A stretch of DNA of 22,423 nucleotides, from positions 1-22,423 of the forward strand of contig CAYRZF010000032.1 in the NCBI GenBank assembly GCA_964428805.1. Reading direction: 5' to 3'. Below the pieces are notes generated by a model. That model saw only the letters and a list, made by a program, of their open reading frames with translations. It made no database searches and was not told the origin of the DNA. The DNA is from CAYRZF01 sp964428805 (lineage in GTDB: Bacteria > Methylomirabilota > Methylomirabilia > Rokubacteriales > CSP1-6). Made by a program: the position numbers and the translations under genes. Below are positions 7,382-14,363 of this stretch, one piece after another (positions within the stretch are counted from its first letter, which is position 1; every line of letters begins with the position of its first letter).

Positions 7382-8205
7382 CGCACGTGGAGCATCCGAT
7401 AGGCCGAGAAGAAAACGAGAGCGGCTGCCAGCGAGGGCAGCAGGCTTCCGGAAGACCTGAGGAGCGCGCACCCCGACAGCGACAGGAGCGCGAGGTAAAA
7501 GATCGCTCCGGCCATCGTCTCCACAGCCCGCGGAAGAGCGGGGTCGGCTAGATAGCGGAGAACCGAGAGCCCCGTTACCGCCACCGCCGCCGGCCAGAAA
7601 CTCCACCGCCGCTGCCAGCGGTTGAACAACGTGCCCCGAAAGAAACACTCCGACGACAACACGTTGGCACCCACATCGTAGAGAACGTCGGTCAGATAGG
7701 AGCCCGGGGGGTTCAAACGCACGGGGTAGCCGAAGGTCCGCGACGCTGAGAGCAGCAGGTGCGCGCCGAGAAAACCCCCGATTGCAACGCCCCGCGCCAG
7801 CGCGCGCCAGTCCGCCCGAAGCGCAAGCCCCATCCTCCGGCACTCAGGGTGACGGAGGGTCACGAGCGCGACCGCGAGGGGCGGCAGGAGATAGGCCAGA
7901 CACCCCCACGGCGTCACCGCACAGGCTGTTGCGGCGGTCAGGAGGGAGAGCGCCACCAGGGCGGCATGCGGTTTCCACCCCCTCGTGCCCTCCCAAGCGG
8001 CCGCGAAGGAGGCGGCGAGAAGCCCGCCGTGAAAGCCCACCACCCCCAGAACCTTCACAACCGCGAGCGAGATCCAGCCCAGATGACCGGCCACGAGCCC
8101 ACCAAGCCCGACCACGGCAAACGGGACAAGGACCCGCGGCGGGAATGGAATCAGCGGGCCGTTGGCCGACCGGGCTGGGTCAAATGCGCGGGTCAGGGCA
8201 TCCAT
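7378..8205 (-). CDS. CPBP-fold membrane protein with degenerate active site
   Basis: A 275-residue polytopic membrane protein with about seven or eight hydrophobic segments. The layout resembles CPBP (CAAX protease/bacteriocin-processing, Abi-like) intramembrane proteases. The first family motif, normally EExxFRG, appears as SECFFRG (185-191): the first, catalytic Glu is replaced by Ser185. No His follows in the second-motif region (SVLRYLADP, about 214-222). Where the last motif usually has His and Asn in HAxxN, this protein reads LAAALVFF (about 259-266). Three of the four expected catalytic positions therefore seem lost, which suggests a non-proteolytic membrane sensor or scaffold. The start ATG 8205 lies inside the HD-GYP gene (26-nt overlap) and the stop overlaps the kinase start. 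The CPBP assignment rests on motif position and topology and is moderate. Confidence 0.65.
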   Translation of the reverse strand: MDALTRAFDPARSANGPLIPFPPRVLVPFAVVGLGGLVAGHLGWISLAVVKVLGVVGFHGGLLAASFAAAWEGTRGWKPHAALVALSLLTAATACAVTPWGCLAYLLPPLAVALVTLRHPECRRMGLALRADWRALARGVAIGGFLGAHLLLSASRTFGYPVRLNPPGSYLTDVLYDVGANVLSSECFFRGTLFNRWQRRWSFWPAAVAVTGLSVLRYLADPALPRAVETMAGAIFYLALLSLSGCALLRSSGSLLPSLAAALVFFSAYRMLHVR

Positions 8206-8935
8206 CGGCCACGAGCCCGAGGAACGCAGAAACGATCCGAGCGTCCAGAAGGCGCTCCGCCGCCTCCTCGAGCCAGCGCAGCGCCTCCGCGCGCGCGAGG
8301 CTCTGCCGATACGGACGATCGGACGTCAGCGCATCATAGACATCCGCCACGGCGACGATCCGGGCTCCCAGCGGAATCGCCGCCCCCGAGAGCCCCGCCG
8401 GGTATCCGCTCCCATCCTGCCGTTCGTGGTGGTGGCGAATGATAAGCGCTCCTTCCGAGAAAAATTCCAGCGGCGAAACGATCCGGGCTCCCACCACGGG
8501 GTGCTCGCGCATCAGCTCCCACTCGTCGCCCGTGAGGGGACCGGCTTTTCTCAGCACCGCTTCCGGGATCCCGATCTTGCCTAGATCGTGGAGCAGCCCT
8601 GCCTGGGCGATGACCCGCGACTCGCTCGGGGCGCATCCGACGCGAAGCGCGAGCTGTTGGGCCAGTCGGGCTACGCGTTCGGAGTGACCCCGCGTATAGG
8701 GATCCTTCGCCTCCAGGGCATTGGCCAATCCGAGAAGGCTCTGCAGAAACGCCCGTTGAAGCCGGCCGTGAACGGCCCCGAGCTCTCGAGCGTAGCGGAG
8801 CGATTGCTGATAGGCCGCCTGGAGGCGGCCGTGGGCCGACCGGAGGTCCCGCTCCCGCGCGCGCGTGGCGTCGTACTGGGCTTTCAGGTCCCGCGCGTAG
8901 AGGAGGACTTGGGAGATGTCTACTTCTCCGGCCAC
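8180..8935 (-). CDS. Coiled-coil HD-GYP domain phosphodiesterase
   Basis: The protein has 251 residues. The start is GTG 8935 with GAGG upstream, overlapping the receiver gene by 16 nt; the longer reading only shadows that gene. Residues about 10-68 are a predicted coiled coil containing two copies of HGRLQxAxxQSL spaced by 21 residues. An HD-GYP domain follows: H84 (RGHSERV), the HD pair H116/D117 in GLLHDLGKIGIP, HHH at 168-170, and the diagnostic D174-G-S-G-Y-P179. HD-GYP proteins hydrolyse cyclic-di-GMP to GMP or pGpG, and all expected metal ligands seem present. Unlike the usual RpfG type, no receiver is fused; instead a separate receiver is encoded immediately upstream, so phospho-control may act in trans through the coiled coil (inference). 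Confidence 0.93.
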   Translation of the reverse strand: MAGEVDISQVLLYARDLKAQYDATRARERDLRSAHGRLQAAYQQSLRYARELGAVHGRLQRAFLQSLLGLANALEAKDPYTRGHSERVARLAQQLALRVGCAPSESRVIAQAGLLHDLGKIGIPEAVLRKAGPLTGDEWELMREHPVVGARIVSPLEFFSEGALIIRHHHERQDGSGYPAGLSGAAIPLGARIVAVADVYDALTSDRPYRQSLARAEALRWLEEAAERLLDARIVSAFLGLVADGCPDPRI

Positions 8936-9306
8936 AGGGGGGCCTCGGGAAACAACGATTGAACGAGGGTGAGGAGCCGGAGCGGCGAAAACGGCTTGGT
9001 CAGGTAGAGATCGGCCCCGGCGGCCCGCCCCCGGGCGAGATCCTGGTCTTGGCCGGCAGCGGTGAGCATGACGATCTTCGTCTTGTTGAGCTGCGGTTCC
9101 AGGCGAAGACGCCGGCAAACCTCGAATCCATTCAGGTACGGCATCTGCACATCGAGCAGGATGAGGTCCGGGTGTTCGGCTCGCGCCACCTCCAGCGCTT
9201 CCAGCCCATCGCCGGCCTCGACCACACGCACGTGCTCGTCTTCCAACGTGAGCCGCACCAGCTCCAAGATCGGGGGCTCGTCATCTACGATCAGCACGGT
9301 GGCCAT
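8920..9306 (-). CDS. Stand-alone response regulator receiver
   Basis: A 128-residue receiver-only protein. I chose ATG 9306, which gives the standard MATVLIVDDEPP opening with GGAA upstream; a TTG 21 nt earlier is possible but less likely. The acidic pair is in VDDE (residues 7-10), the phospho-acceptor is Asp52 (LLDVQMP), with Thr82 (MLTAAG) and Lys104 (LTKPF). No output domain is fused. It is the first gene of a leftward cassette with HD-GYP, CPBP-fold and histidine kinase genes. The HD-GYP gene starts inside its 3' end, so the two halves of an RpfG-like regulator are encoded as separate but coupled chains. It probably receives phosphate from the kinase at the end of the cassette. Confidence 0.93.
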   Translation of the reverse strand: MATVLIVDDEPPILELVRLTLEDEHVRVVEAGDGLEALEVARAEHPDLILLDVQMPYLNGFEVCRRLRLEPQLNKTKIVMLTAAGQDQDLARGRAAGADLYLTKPFSPLRLLTLVQSLFPEAPLWPEK

Positions 9307-9318
9307 GGGCTCAATTTC

Positions 9319-9354
9319 CAGGGGCAAGCCCTGTGCCAGGGACAGCGGCCCCTG
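9319..9354 (-). other. Nested stem-loop between atpC and the receiver gene
   Basis: Outer arms CAGGGGC (9319-9325) and GCCCCTG (9348-9354) enclose an inner hairpin, CCCTG (9329-9333) with CAGGG (9337-9341). It lies 13 nt upstream of the receiver start codon on the transcribed strand. It could slow or end read-through from the atp operon, or act in the leader of the signalling cassette. No T-run follows, so a standard intrinsic terminator is not supported. Confidence 0.4.
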
Positions 9355-9400
9355 TTGGCGAGGGGATGGAGGACGGACAGACCGAGGGGTGCACTCCGGG

Positions 9401-9451
9401 CTGTGCAGGCCGGCGGACAGCCTGCCTCAGAAACTGTGCAGGACCGGCGGA
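9401..9451. repeat. Pair of short direct repeats in the atpC-receiver gap
   Basis: CTGTGCAGGCCGGCGGA (9401-9417) recurs as CTGTGCAGGACCGGCGGA (9434-9451), identical except for one inserted A, with starts 33 bp apart. It lies directly after the atpC stop, in a 152-bp gene-free gap. It might be a pair of binding sites for a regulator of the four-gene signalling cassette, or the relic of a small duplication. I found no other copy in the window. Confidence 0.5.
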
Positions 9452-9458
9452 AGGAAGC

Positions 9459-9875
9459 CTATCGGGGCTGGCGGCTGGCTACGTGAAGGCGGGTCAGCGC
9501 TCGCGAGAAGGCGGCCAGGGCGCGCGTGTAGTCGATCTCTTCGTCGGTCTTTCCCGCGAGCCGCCGCTCGGCCCGCTGCCGCGCCCGTTCGGCCCGCTCC
9601 CGATCGACCTCCTCGGGGCGCTCGGCGTTGTCGGCCAGGACGACCACCCGGTCGCTCCGCACCTCGGCAAAGCCGCCGCTCACGGCCAGGTACTGCTCCT
9701 CGCGGCCGACGCGGTAGGACACCTCCCCGCTCTGGAGCGCGGTCAGAAAGGGCGCGTGGCCGGGAAGGACGCCGAAATAGCCAAGGGACCCCGGCGCCAC
9801 CACCTCGTCCACTTCCTCCGATACGATCAGGCGGTTGGGCGTCGCCAGCTCGAAAAGCACTCTCGGTTCCGGCAC
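9459..9875 (-). CDS. atpC: F1F0 ATP synthase epsilon subunit
   Basis: A 138-residue protein starting at GTG 9875, 5 bp after the atpD stop. The N-terminal beta-sandwich (about residues 1-85) has the family elements VVAPGSLGYFGVLPGHAP and LAVSGGFAEV. A charged helical C-terminal hairpin (about 88-135, rich in Arg, Glu and Ala) follows, which in this family can inhibit ATP hydrolysis. It is part of the central stalk of the F1 motor, binding gamma and the c-ring on the cytoplasmic face. It is the last gene of the atpFHAGDC cluster and of usual length. Confidence 0.97.
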   Translation of the reverse strand: MPEPRVLFELATPNRLIVSEEVDEVVAPGSLGYFGVLPGHAPFLTALQSGEVSYRVGREEQYLAVSGGFAEVRSDRVVVLADNAERPEEVDRERAERARQRAERRLAGKTDEEIDYTRALAAFSRALTRLHVASRQPR

Positions 9876-9880
9876 CCCGA

Positions 9881-11302
9881 CTACACTCCTGCTCGAAGCT
9901 TGCTCGCCTTCTCCACGGCCTCTTCGATGGTCCCGACCATGTAGAAGGCCTGTTCGGGGAGGTCGTCGTACTTCCCCTCCAGGATCTCCCTGAAGCCCTT
10001 GATCGTATCCTTGATCGAGACGTACTTCCCCGACTGGCCGGTGAACGCCTCGGCCACGAAGAACGGCTGGGAGAGGAAGCGCTGGAGCTTCCGCGCGCGA
10101 CCCACGATCAGCTTGTCCTCCTCGGAGAGCTCTTCCATGCCCAGGATGGCGATAATATCTTGCAGATCCTTATAGCGCTGGAGGACCTGCTGGACGCCAC
10201 GGGCTGTCTGGTAGTGCTCCTCGCCCAGGATTCGCGGATCGAGAATCCGAGAGGTGGACGCCAGCGGGTCCACCGCCGGATAGATGCCGAGCTCGGCAAT
10301 CTGGCGGGAGAGCACGGTGGTGGCGTCCAGGTGAGCGAAGGCCGTGGCCGGCGCGGGATCGGTAATGTCGTCGGCCGGCACGTAGATGGCCTGAACCGAG
10401 GTGATGGATCCGCGCTTCGTCGAGGTGATCCGCTCCTGGAGCGCCGCCATCTCGGTGCCGAGCGTCGGCTGGTAGCCCACCGCCGACGGCATCCGCCCCA
10501 GGAGCGCAGAGACCTCGGAGCCGGCCTGGGTAAAGCGGAAGATGTTATCGATAAAGACGAGGACGTCCTGCCCTTCCTCGTCCCTGAAATACTCCGCCGC
10601 GGTGAGCGCTGTGAGCCCCACGCGCAGCCGGGCGCCCGGCGGCTCGGTCATCTGACCATAGATCAAGGCGGTCTTCTCGATGACGCCCGACTCCTTCATC
10701 TCGAGCCAGAGGTCGTTGCCCTCGCGAGTGCGCTCCCCTACCCCGCCGAAGACGGAGATCCCGCCGTGCTGCGTCGCGATGTTGTGAATCAACTCCATGA
10801 TGATCACCGTCTTTCCCACCCCAGCCCCGCCGAAGAGCCCGGTCTTCCCGCCCCGCGTGTAGGGCTCGAGCAGGTCGATGACCTTCACGCCGGTCTCAAG
10901 TATCTGCACCGTGGTGGACTGCTCCTCGAAGGACGGCGCGGGCCGGTGGATCGGGTAGGTTTTGGCGGTCTTCACCGGCCCCTGCTTGTCCACGGGCTCT
11001 CCGATGACGTTCAGGATCCGCCCGAGGGTCTCGCGCCCCACCGGGATCGAAATCGGCCCGCCGGTATCGCGGACCGTCATCCCCCGCGTCAGTCCGTCGG
11101 TGGAGGCCATGGCGACGGCGCGGACGCGCCCCTCGCCCAGGTGGTGGGCCACCTCGAGAATGAGCCTCTGGGAGTACGTGAAGATGTCCTTCATTTCGAT
11201 CCCGAGCACCTCCAGCGCGTTGTAGATGGCTGGTAGCCGATCGGGCTCGAACTCCACGTCCACCACCGGGCCGATGACCTGCACGATTTTCCCATCGCTC
11301 AT
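9881..11302 (-). CDS. atpD: F1F0 ATP synthase beta subunit
   Basis: A 473-residue catalytic subunit. I chose ATG 11302 because an ideal AAGGAG lies 6 nt upstream of it; the earlier ATG at 11317 would put that ribosome site inside the gene and overlap atpG. The P-loop is GGAGVGKT (158-165). The catalytic Glu and Arg pocket is GERTREGNDL (189-198). The adenine and subunit-interface region is GQMTEPPGARLRVGLTALT, and the DELSEED-type loop reads EELSEED. With alpha it forms the hexamer in which ADP and phosphate are joined using rotation of gamma. It is fully conserved and 11 bp after the atpG stop. Confidence 0.98.
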   Translation of the reverse strand: MSDGKIVQVIGPVVDVEFEPDRLPAIYNALEVLGIEMKDIFTYSQRLILEVAHHLGEGRVRAVAMASTDGLTRGMTVRDTGGPISIPVGRETLGRILNVIGEPVDKQGPVKTAKTYPIHRPAPSFEEQSTTVQILETGVKVIDLLEPYTRGGKTGLFGGAGVGKTVIIMELIHNIATQHGGISVFGGVGERTREGNDLWLEMKESGVIEKTALIYGQMTEPPGARLRVGLTALTAAEYFRDEEGQDVLVFIDNIFRFTQAGSEVSALLGRMPSAVGYQPTLGTEMAALQERITSTKRGSITSVQAIYVPADDITDPAPATAFAHLDATTVLSRQIAELGIYPAVDPLASTSRILDPRILGEEHYQTARGVQQVLQRYKDLQDIIAILGMEELSEEDKLIVGRARKLQRFLSQPFFVAEAFTGQSGKYVSIKDTIKGFREILEGKYDDLPEQAFYMVGTIEEAVEKASKLRAGV

Positions 11303-11313
11303 TGGGCGCTCCT

Positions 11314-12186
11314 TCATGCGCCGGCCGACTGCCTCAGGGCCTCGGCGCCGCCCACGATGTCCAGGAGTTCCTTGGTGATCCGCTCCTGGCGGGCTTTGTT
11401 GTACTGGATCGTCAGAAGTTCGATCATTTCTGCGGCGTTCTTCGTCGCCGCCTCCATCGCCGTCATCCGAGCTCCGTATTCCGCAGCCAGGGATTCCATG
11501 AGAGCGCGGTACACTTGCGTCCTGATGTGTCGCGGCAGCAGGTCAGCCAGGATCGAGTCCGCGGAGGGCTCATACAGGTAATCCACCGCAGTGGCGTCCG
11601 CCACCGCCGGGGCCGCGGCGATTGGGAGGAGCTGCTTGCGGACCACGCGCTGGACCGCCACGGATCGAAACTCGTTGTAGATCAAATAGACCTCGTCCGT
11701 TTCCTCCGCGAGATAGTCCTGGATGAGCCGCGTCGAGAGCTCAACGGCGTGGGAATACGCGAGGCGATCAAAAAATCCCACCATCTCCGACTTGATGGTC
11801 CAGGGGCGACGGCGGTAGTGATCCCGCGCCTTCCGGCCGACCACCACCAGAGTGAGTCGGACCTCCTCGGTCTGGCGGATGAATTCCAGCGACCGGCGAA
11901 GAACGTTGGCGTTGAACGCGCCGCACAGGCCCTTGTCGGCGGTGATGATGACGATCTGCCGGCGACCCCCCTCGCGCCGAGCCAGCAGCGGATGCCGGTC
12001 GGTTGAGGCCAGAAAGGCCGGGGTTCCCAGAAGCTCCGACATCTTGGTCGCGTAGGGACGCGCGGCGACAATCCGCTCCTGGGCGCGGCGGAGCTTGGCC
12101 GCGGCCACCAGCTTCATGGCCCGCGTGATCTTCTGGGTGGACTGGACGGCGCGGATCCTGCGCCGAATGTCGCGTAGCGTTGCCAT
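11314..12186 (-). CDS. atpG: F1F0 ATP synthase gamma subunit
   Basis: A 290-residue rotor shaft subunit. The N-terminal helix carries the family signature (RRRIRAVQSTQKITRAMKLV, about residues 8-27) and the C-terminal helix carries EYGARMTAMEAATKNA, about residues 235-250. These two helices form the coiled coil turning inside the alpha/beta hexamer. The Rossmann-like middle has IVIITADKGLCGAFN. Start ATG 12186 is preceded by GAGG with only 3 nt spacing, and a strong hairpin ends directly before that ribosome site, so translation may be tuned relative to atpA and atpD. Length and motifs are ordinary. Confidence 0.97.
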   Translation of the reverse strand: MATLRDIRRRIRAVQSTQKITRAMKLVAAAKLRRAQERIVAARPYATKMSELLGTPAFLASTDRHPLLARREGGRRQIVIITADKGLCGAFNANVLRRSLEFIRQTEEVRLTLVVVGRKARDHYRRRPWTIKSEMVGFFDRLAYSHAVELSTRLIQDYLAEETDEVYLIYNEFRSVAVQRVVRKQLLPIAAAPAVADATAVDYLYEPSADSILADLLPRHIRTQVYRALMESLAAEYGARMTAMEAATKNAAEMIELLTIQYNKARQERITKELLDIVGGAEALRQSAGA

Positions 12187-12193
12187 GATCCTC

Positions 12194-12217
12194 GGAGGGG
12201 GGCTAGCGCCCCCCTTC
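12194..12217 (-). promoter_or_regulatory. G/C hairpin abutting the atpG ribosome site
   Basis: GGGGGGC (12197-12203), loop TAGC, GCCCCCC (12208-12214) form a perfect 7-bp stem, extended to about 10 bp by flanking A-T, G-T and G-C pairs. In the transcript the 3' arm ends immediately before the GAGG site of atpG. It may lower gamma translation or act as an RNA-processing barrier (inference). Confidence 0.5.
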
Positions 12218-12242
12218 CGATGCCTCCCCCCTCGAACAGCTT

Positions 12243-12261
12243 GCGCGGGCGAAGCCCGCGC
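12243..12261 (-). repeat. Perfect GC palindrome in the atpA-atpG gap
   Basis: GCGCGGGC, loop GAA (TTC on the transcribed strand), GCCCGCGC: an 8-bp perfect stem with a 3-nt loop in the 101-bp gap after atpA. It looks like the REP-type palindromes common between genes of high-GC bacteria. No run of T follows, so it is more likely an mRNA-stabilising element than a terminator. A 13-bp half of the same sequence recurs near 5803-5815. Confidence 0.5.
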
Positions 12262-12287
12262 TCGGCCGGAGCCCCGCCACGGCGTAG

Positions 12288-13814
12288 CTAGACGGTTTTG
12301 ATGCCCTTAGTCTGGATGAACTCGGCCTTCGCCTCTGAAATCGCCTTCTCCACGACCTGACGGAGGCTGTCCGAGATCTCCCGCTTCTCCCGGATCTCTT
12401 CGTAAATCCGCTTGTGCCGCCGCTCGACGAAGGGCAGGAGAAACTCTTCGAAGGGACGCATCGCGTCGATCGGAAGATCGTCCAGGAGCCCCTGGGTTCC
12501 CGCGTAGATGATGACGATCTGTTTCTCCACGGCGACCGGGGCGTACTGCCCCTGCTTCAGGATCTCCACCATCCGCTGGCCGCGCGCGAGCTGAGCCTGG
12601 GTGGCCTTGTCGAGCTCGGAGCCGAACTGGGCGAAGGCTGCCATTTCCCGGTACTGCGCGAGATCCAATCGCAGCTTGCCGGCCACCTGACGCATCGCCT
12701 TGATCTGGGCGCTGCCGCCGACCCGCGACACCGACAACCCGACGTTGACCGCCGGCCGGACTCCGGCAAAGAAGAGGTCGCTCTCCAGGTAGATCTGGCC
12801 ATCGGTGATGGAAATGACGTTCGTCGGGATGTAGGCGGAGACGTCGCCGAGCTGCGTTTCGATGATGGGCAGCGCGGTGAGTGAGCCGCCGCCCAGCTCG
12901 TCGTTGAGCTTTGCCGCGCGCTCCAGAAGCCGCGAGTGGAGATAGAACACGTCACCGGGATACGCCTCACGCCCGGGCGGGCGCCGGAGCAAGAGCGAGA
13001 GCTGGCGATAGGCCTGCGCATGCTTCGACAGATCATCATAAATGCAGAGGGCGTGGCGACCCGAGTCCCGGAAGTACTCGCCCATGGCGCAGCCCGCGTA
13101 GGGAGCCAGGTACTGCAACGGCGCCGGTTCCGAGGCCGAGGCCAAGACGACCGTGGTGTAGGCCATGGCCCCTGCCTCTTCCAGGACCTTGACTACCTGG
13201 GCCACCGTGGAGCGCTTCTGCCCGACGGCCACATAGAAGCAGTACACCCCCTGCCCCGCCTGGTTGATGATGGTATCCACCCCGATCGCGGTTTTCCCGG
13301 TCTGCCGGTCGCCGATGATCAGCTCCCGCTGCCCGCGACCGATGGGGATCATCGAATCGATCGCCTTGAGCCCGGTCTGGAGCGGCTCCTTCACGGGGCG
13401 CCGGTCCACGACGCCCGGCGCGTAGCGCTCGATGGGCCGGTGCTCCGTCGCCTCGATAGGCCCCTTGCCGTCCACGGGCTGGCCGAGGGCGTTCACCACC
13501 CGGCCGACGAGGGCTTCCCCAACCGGCACCTGGGCGATCCGTTTCGTTCGCGAGACCTGATCGCCCTCCTTGATCAGCGTGTCTTCGCCGAGGAGGACCG
13601 CGCCCACGTTGTCCTCTTCCAGGTTCATCACGAACCCGTACACGCCGCCGGGAAACTCAAGGAGCTCCCCCGACATGGCGGTCTCGAGGCCATAGATACG
13701 GGCGATCCCATCGCCCACCTCGATGACGCGCCCCACCTCTTTGAGGTCAACCTCCGGCTCGTAGCCCTGGAGCTGGCGCTTGATAAGCTCGCTGATCTCT
13801 TCGGCCTTGATCAT
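12288..13814 (-). CDS. atpA: F1F0 ATP synthase alpha subunit
   Basis: A 508-residue non-catalytic nucleotide-binding subunit, starting at ATG 13814, 3 bp after the atpH stop. The N-terminal beta-barrel includes VGRVIEVGDGIARIYGL. The P-loop is GDRQTGKT (168-175), with the Gln characteristic of alpha rather than beta. The arginine finger lies in GLSVSRVGGSAQ, reaching into the beta active site. Length and motifs are standard. The 101-bp gap after this gene is unusual in an otherwise packed operon and contains two hairpins. Confidence 0.98.
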   Translation of the reverse strand: MIKAEEISELIKRQLQGYEPEVDLKEVGRVIEVGDGIARIYGLETAMSGELLEFPGGVYGFVMNLEEDNVGAVLLGEDTLIKEGDQVSRTKRIAQVPVGEALVGRVVNALGQPVDGKGPIEATEHRPIERYAPGVVDRRPVKEPLQTGLKAIDSMIPIGRGQRELIIGDRQTGKTAIGVDTIINQAGQGVYCFYVAVGQKRSTVAQVVKVLEEAGAMAYTTVVLASASEPAPLQYLAPYAGCAMGEYFRDSGRHALCIYDDLSKHAQAYRQLSLLLRRPPGREAYPGDVFYLHSRLLERAAKLNDELGGGSLTALPIIETQLGDVSAYIPTNVISITDGQIYLESDLFFAGVRPAVNVGLSVSRVGGSAQIKAMRQVAGKLRLDLAQYREMAAFAQFGSELDKATQAQLARGQRMVEILKQGQYAPVAVEKQIVIIYAGTQGLLDDLPIDAMRPFEEFLLPFVERRHKRIYEEIREKREISDSLRQVVEKAISEAKAEFIQTKGIKTV

Positions 13815-13817
13815 CCG

Positions 13818-14363
13818 CTATCCCTTCACGAGGCGCTCACGCACCCGCGCGAGCTGCCCGTCGAGACTGCCGTCCAGAACGAGGCTGCCCACCTGGGCCA
13901 CGAATCCTCCGAGGAGGGTCGAGTCCACCGATTCCTCCAGGATCACCTCTTTGCCCGCGATGCGCGCCAGGCGCGTGGCCAGCTGCCCCCGCTCGCTCTC
14001 GCTGAGACCCACGGCGCTCCGGACCTGGGCCCGCACCCGCCCCCGCTCCGCATCCACGAGGTTCCGGTAGGCGCGGGCGATCTCTCCCAAATGGTCCATC
14101 CGTCCACGGGCGGCCACGAGCCCCAGGAAGTCCCTGACCAGCTCGGAGCAGCCGAGGCGATCGGCCACGGCCATCGCGACCGACTTCTTCGTCGTGCCCT
14201 TGATCCACGACCGGTGCAGGAAGTCGTCAAGGCGGCGGTCCGCGGCCATGACCTCGAGGAAGCCCGCGAGCTCGTCGCCGACGGCGTCCAGCCGTCTGCT
14301 CTCCCGCGCGACGCCAAAGAGCGCCTTGGCGTAGCGCCTGGCCGTCGCCTCCAGCTGCCTCAT
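13818..14363 (-). CDS. atpH: F1F0 ATP synthase delta subunit
   Basis: A 181-residue peripheral stalk protein linking b to the top of the alpha/beta hexamer. The N-terminal helical bundle starts TARRYAKALFGVA (about residues 7-19), and the C-terminal part carries the OSCP/delta signature (LEESVDSTLLGGFVAQVGS, about 145-163). The start ATG overlaps the atpF stop (ATGA), so the two stalk subunits are coupled. Typical size and sequence. Confidence 0.95.
   Translation of the reverse strand: MRQLEATARRYAKALFGVARESRRLDAVGDELAGFLEVMAADRRLDDFLHRSWIKGTTKKSVAMAVADRLGCSELVRDFLGLVAARGRMDHLGEIARAYRNLVDAERGRVRAQVRSAVGLSESERGQLATRLARIAGKEVILEESVDSTLLGGFVAQVGSLVLDGSLDGQLARVRERLVKG

Noticed and set aside
7382..7843. 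N-terminal extension of the GAF kinase over the CPBP gene
   Set aside because: The extension is out of frame with a real gene, compositionally odd, and GTG 7381 gives a normal start coupled to the CPBP stop.
9062..11236. A 724-codon open frame on the + strand over atpD and atpC
   Set aside because: It is antisense to two fully conserved ATP synthase genes and has low-complexity Arg/Pro-rich composition typical of high-GC shadow frames.
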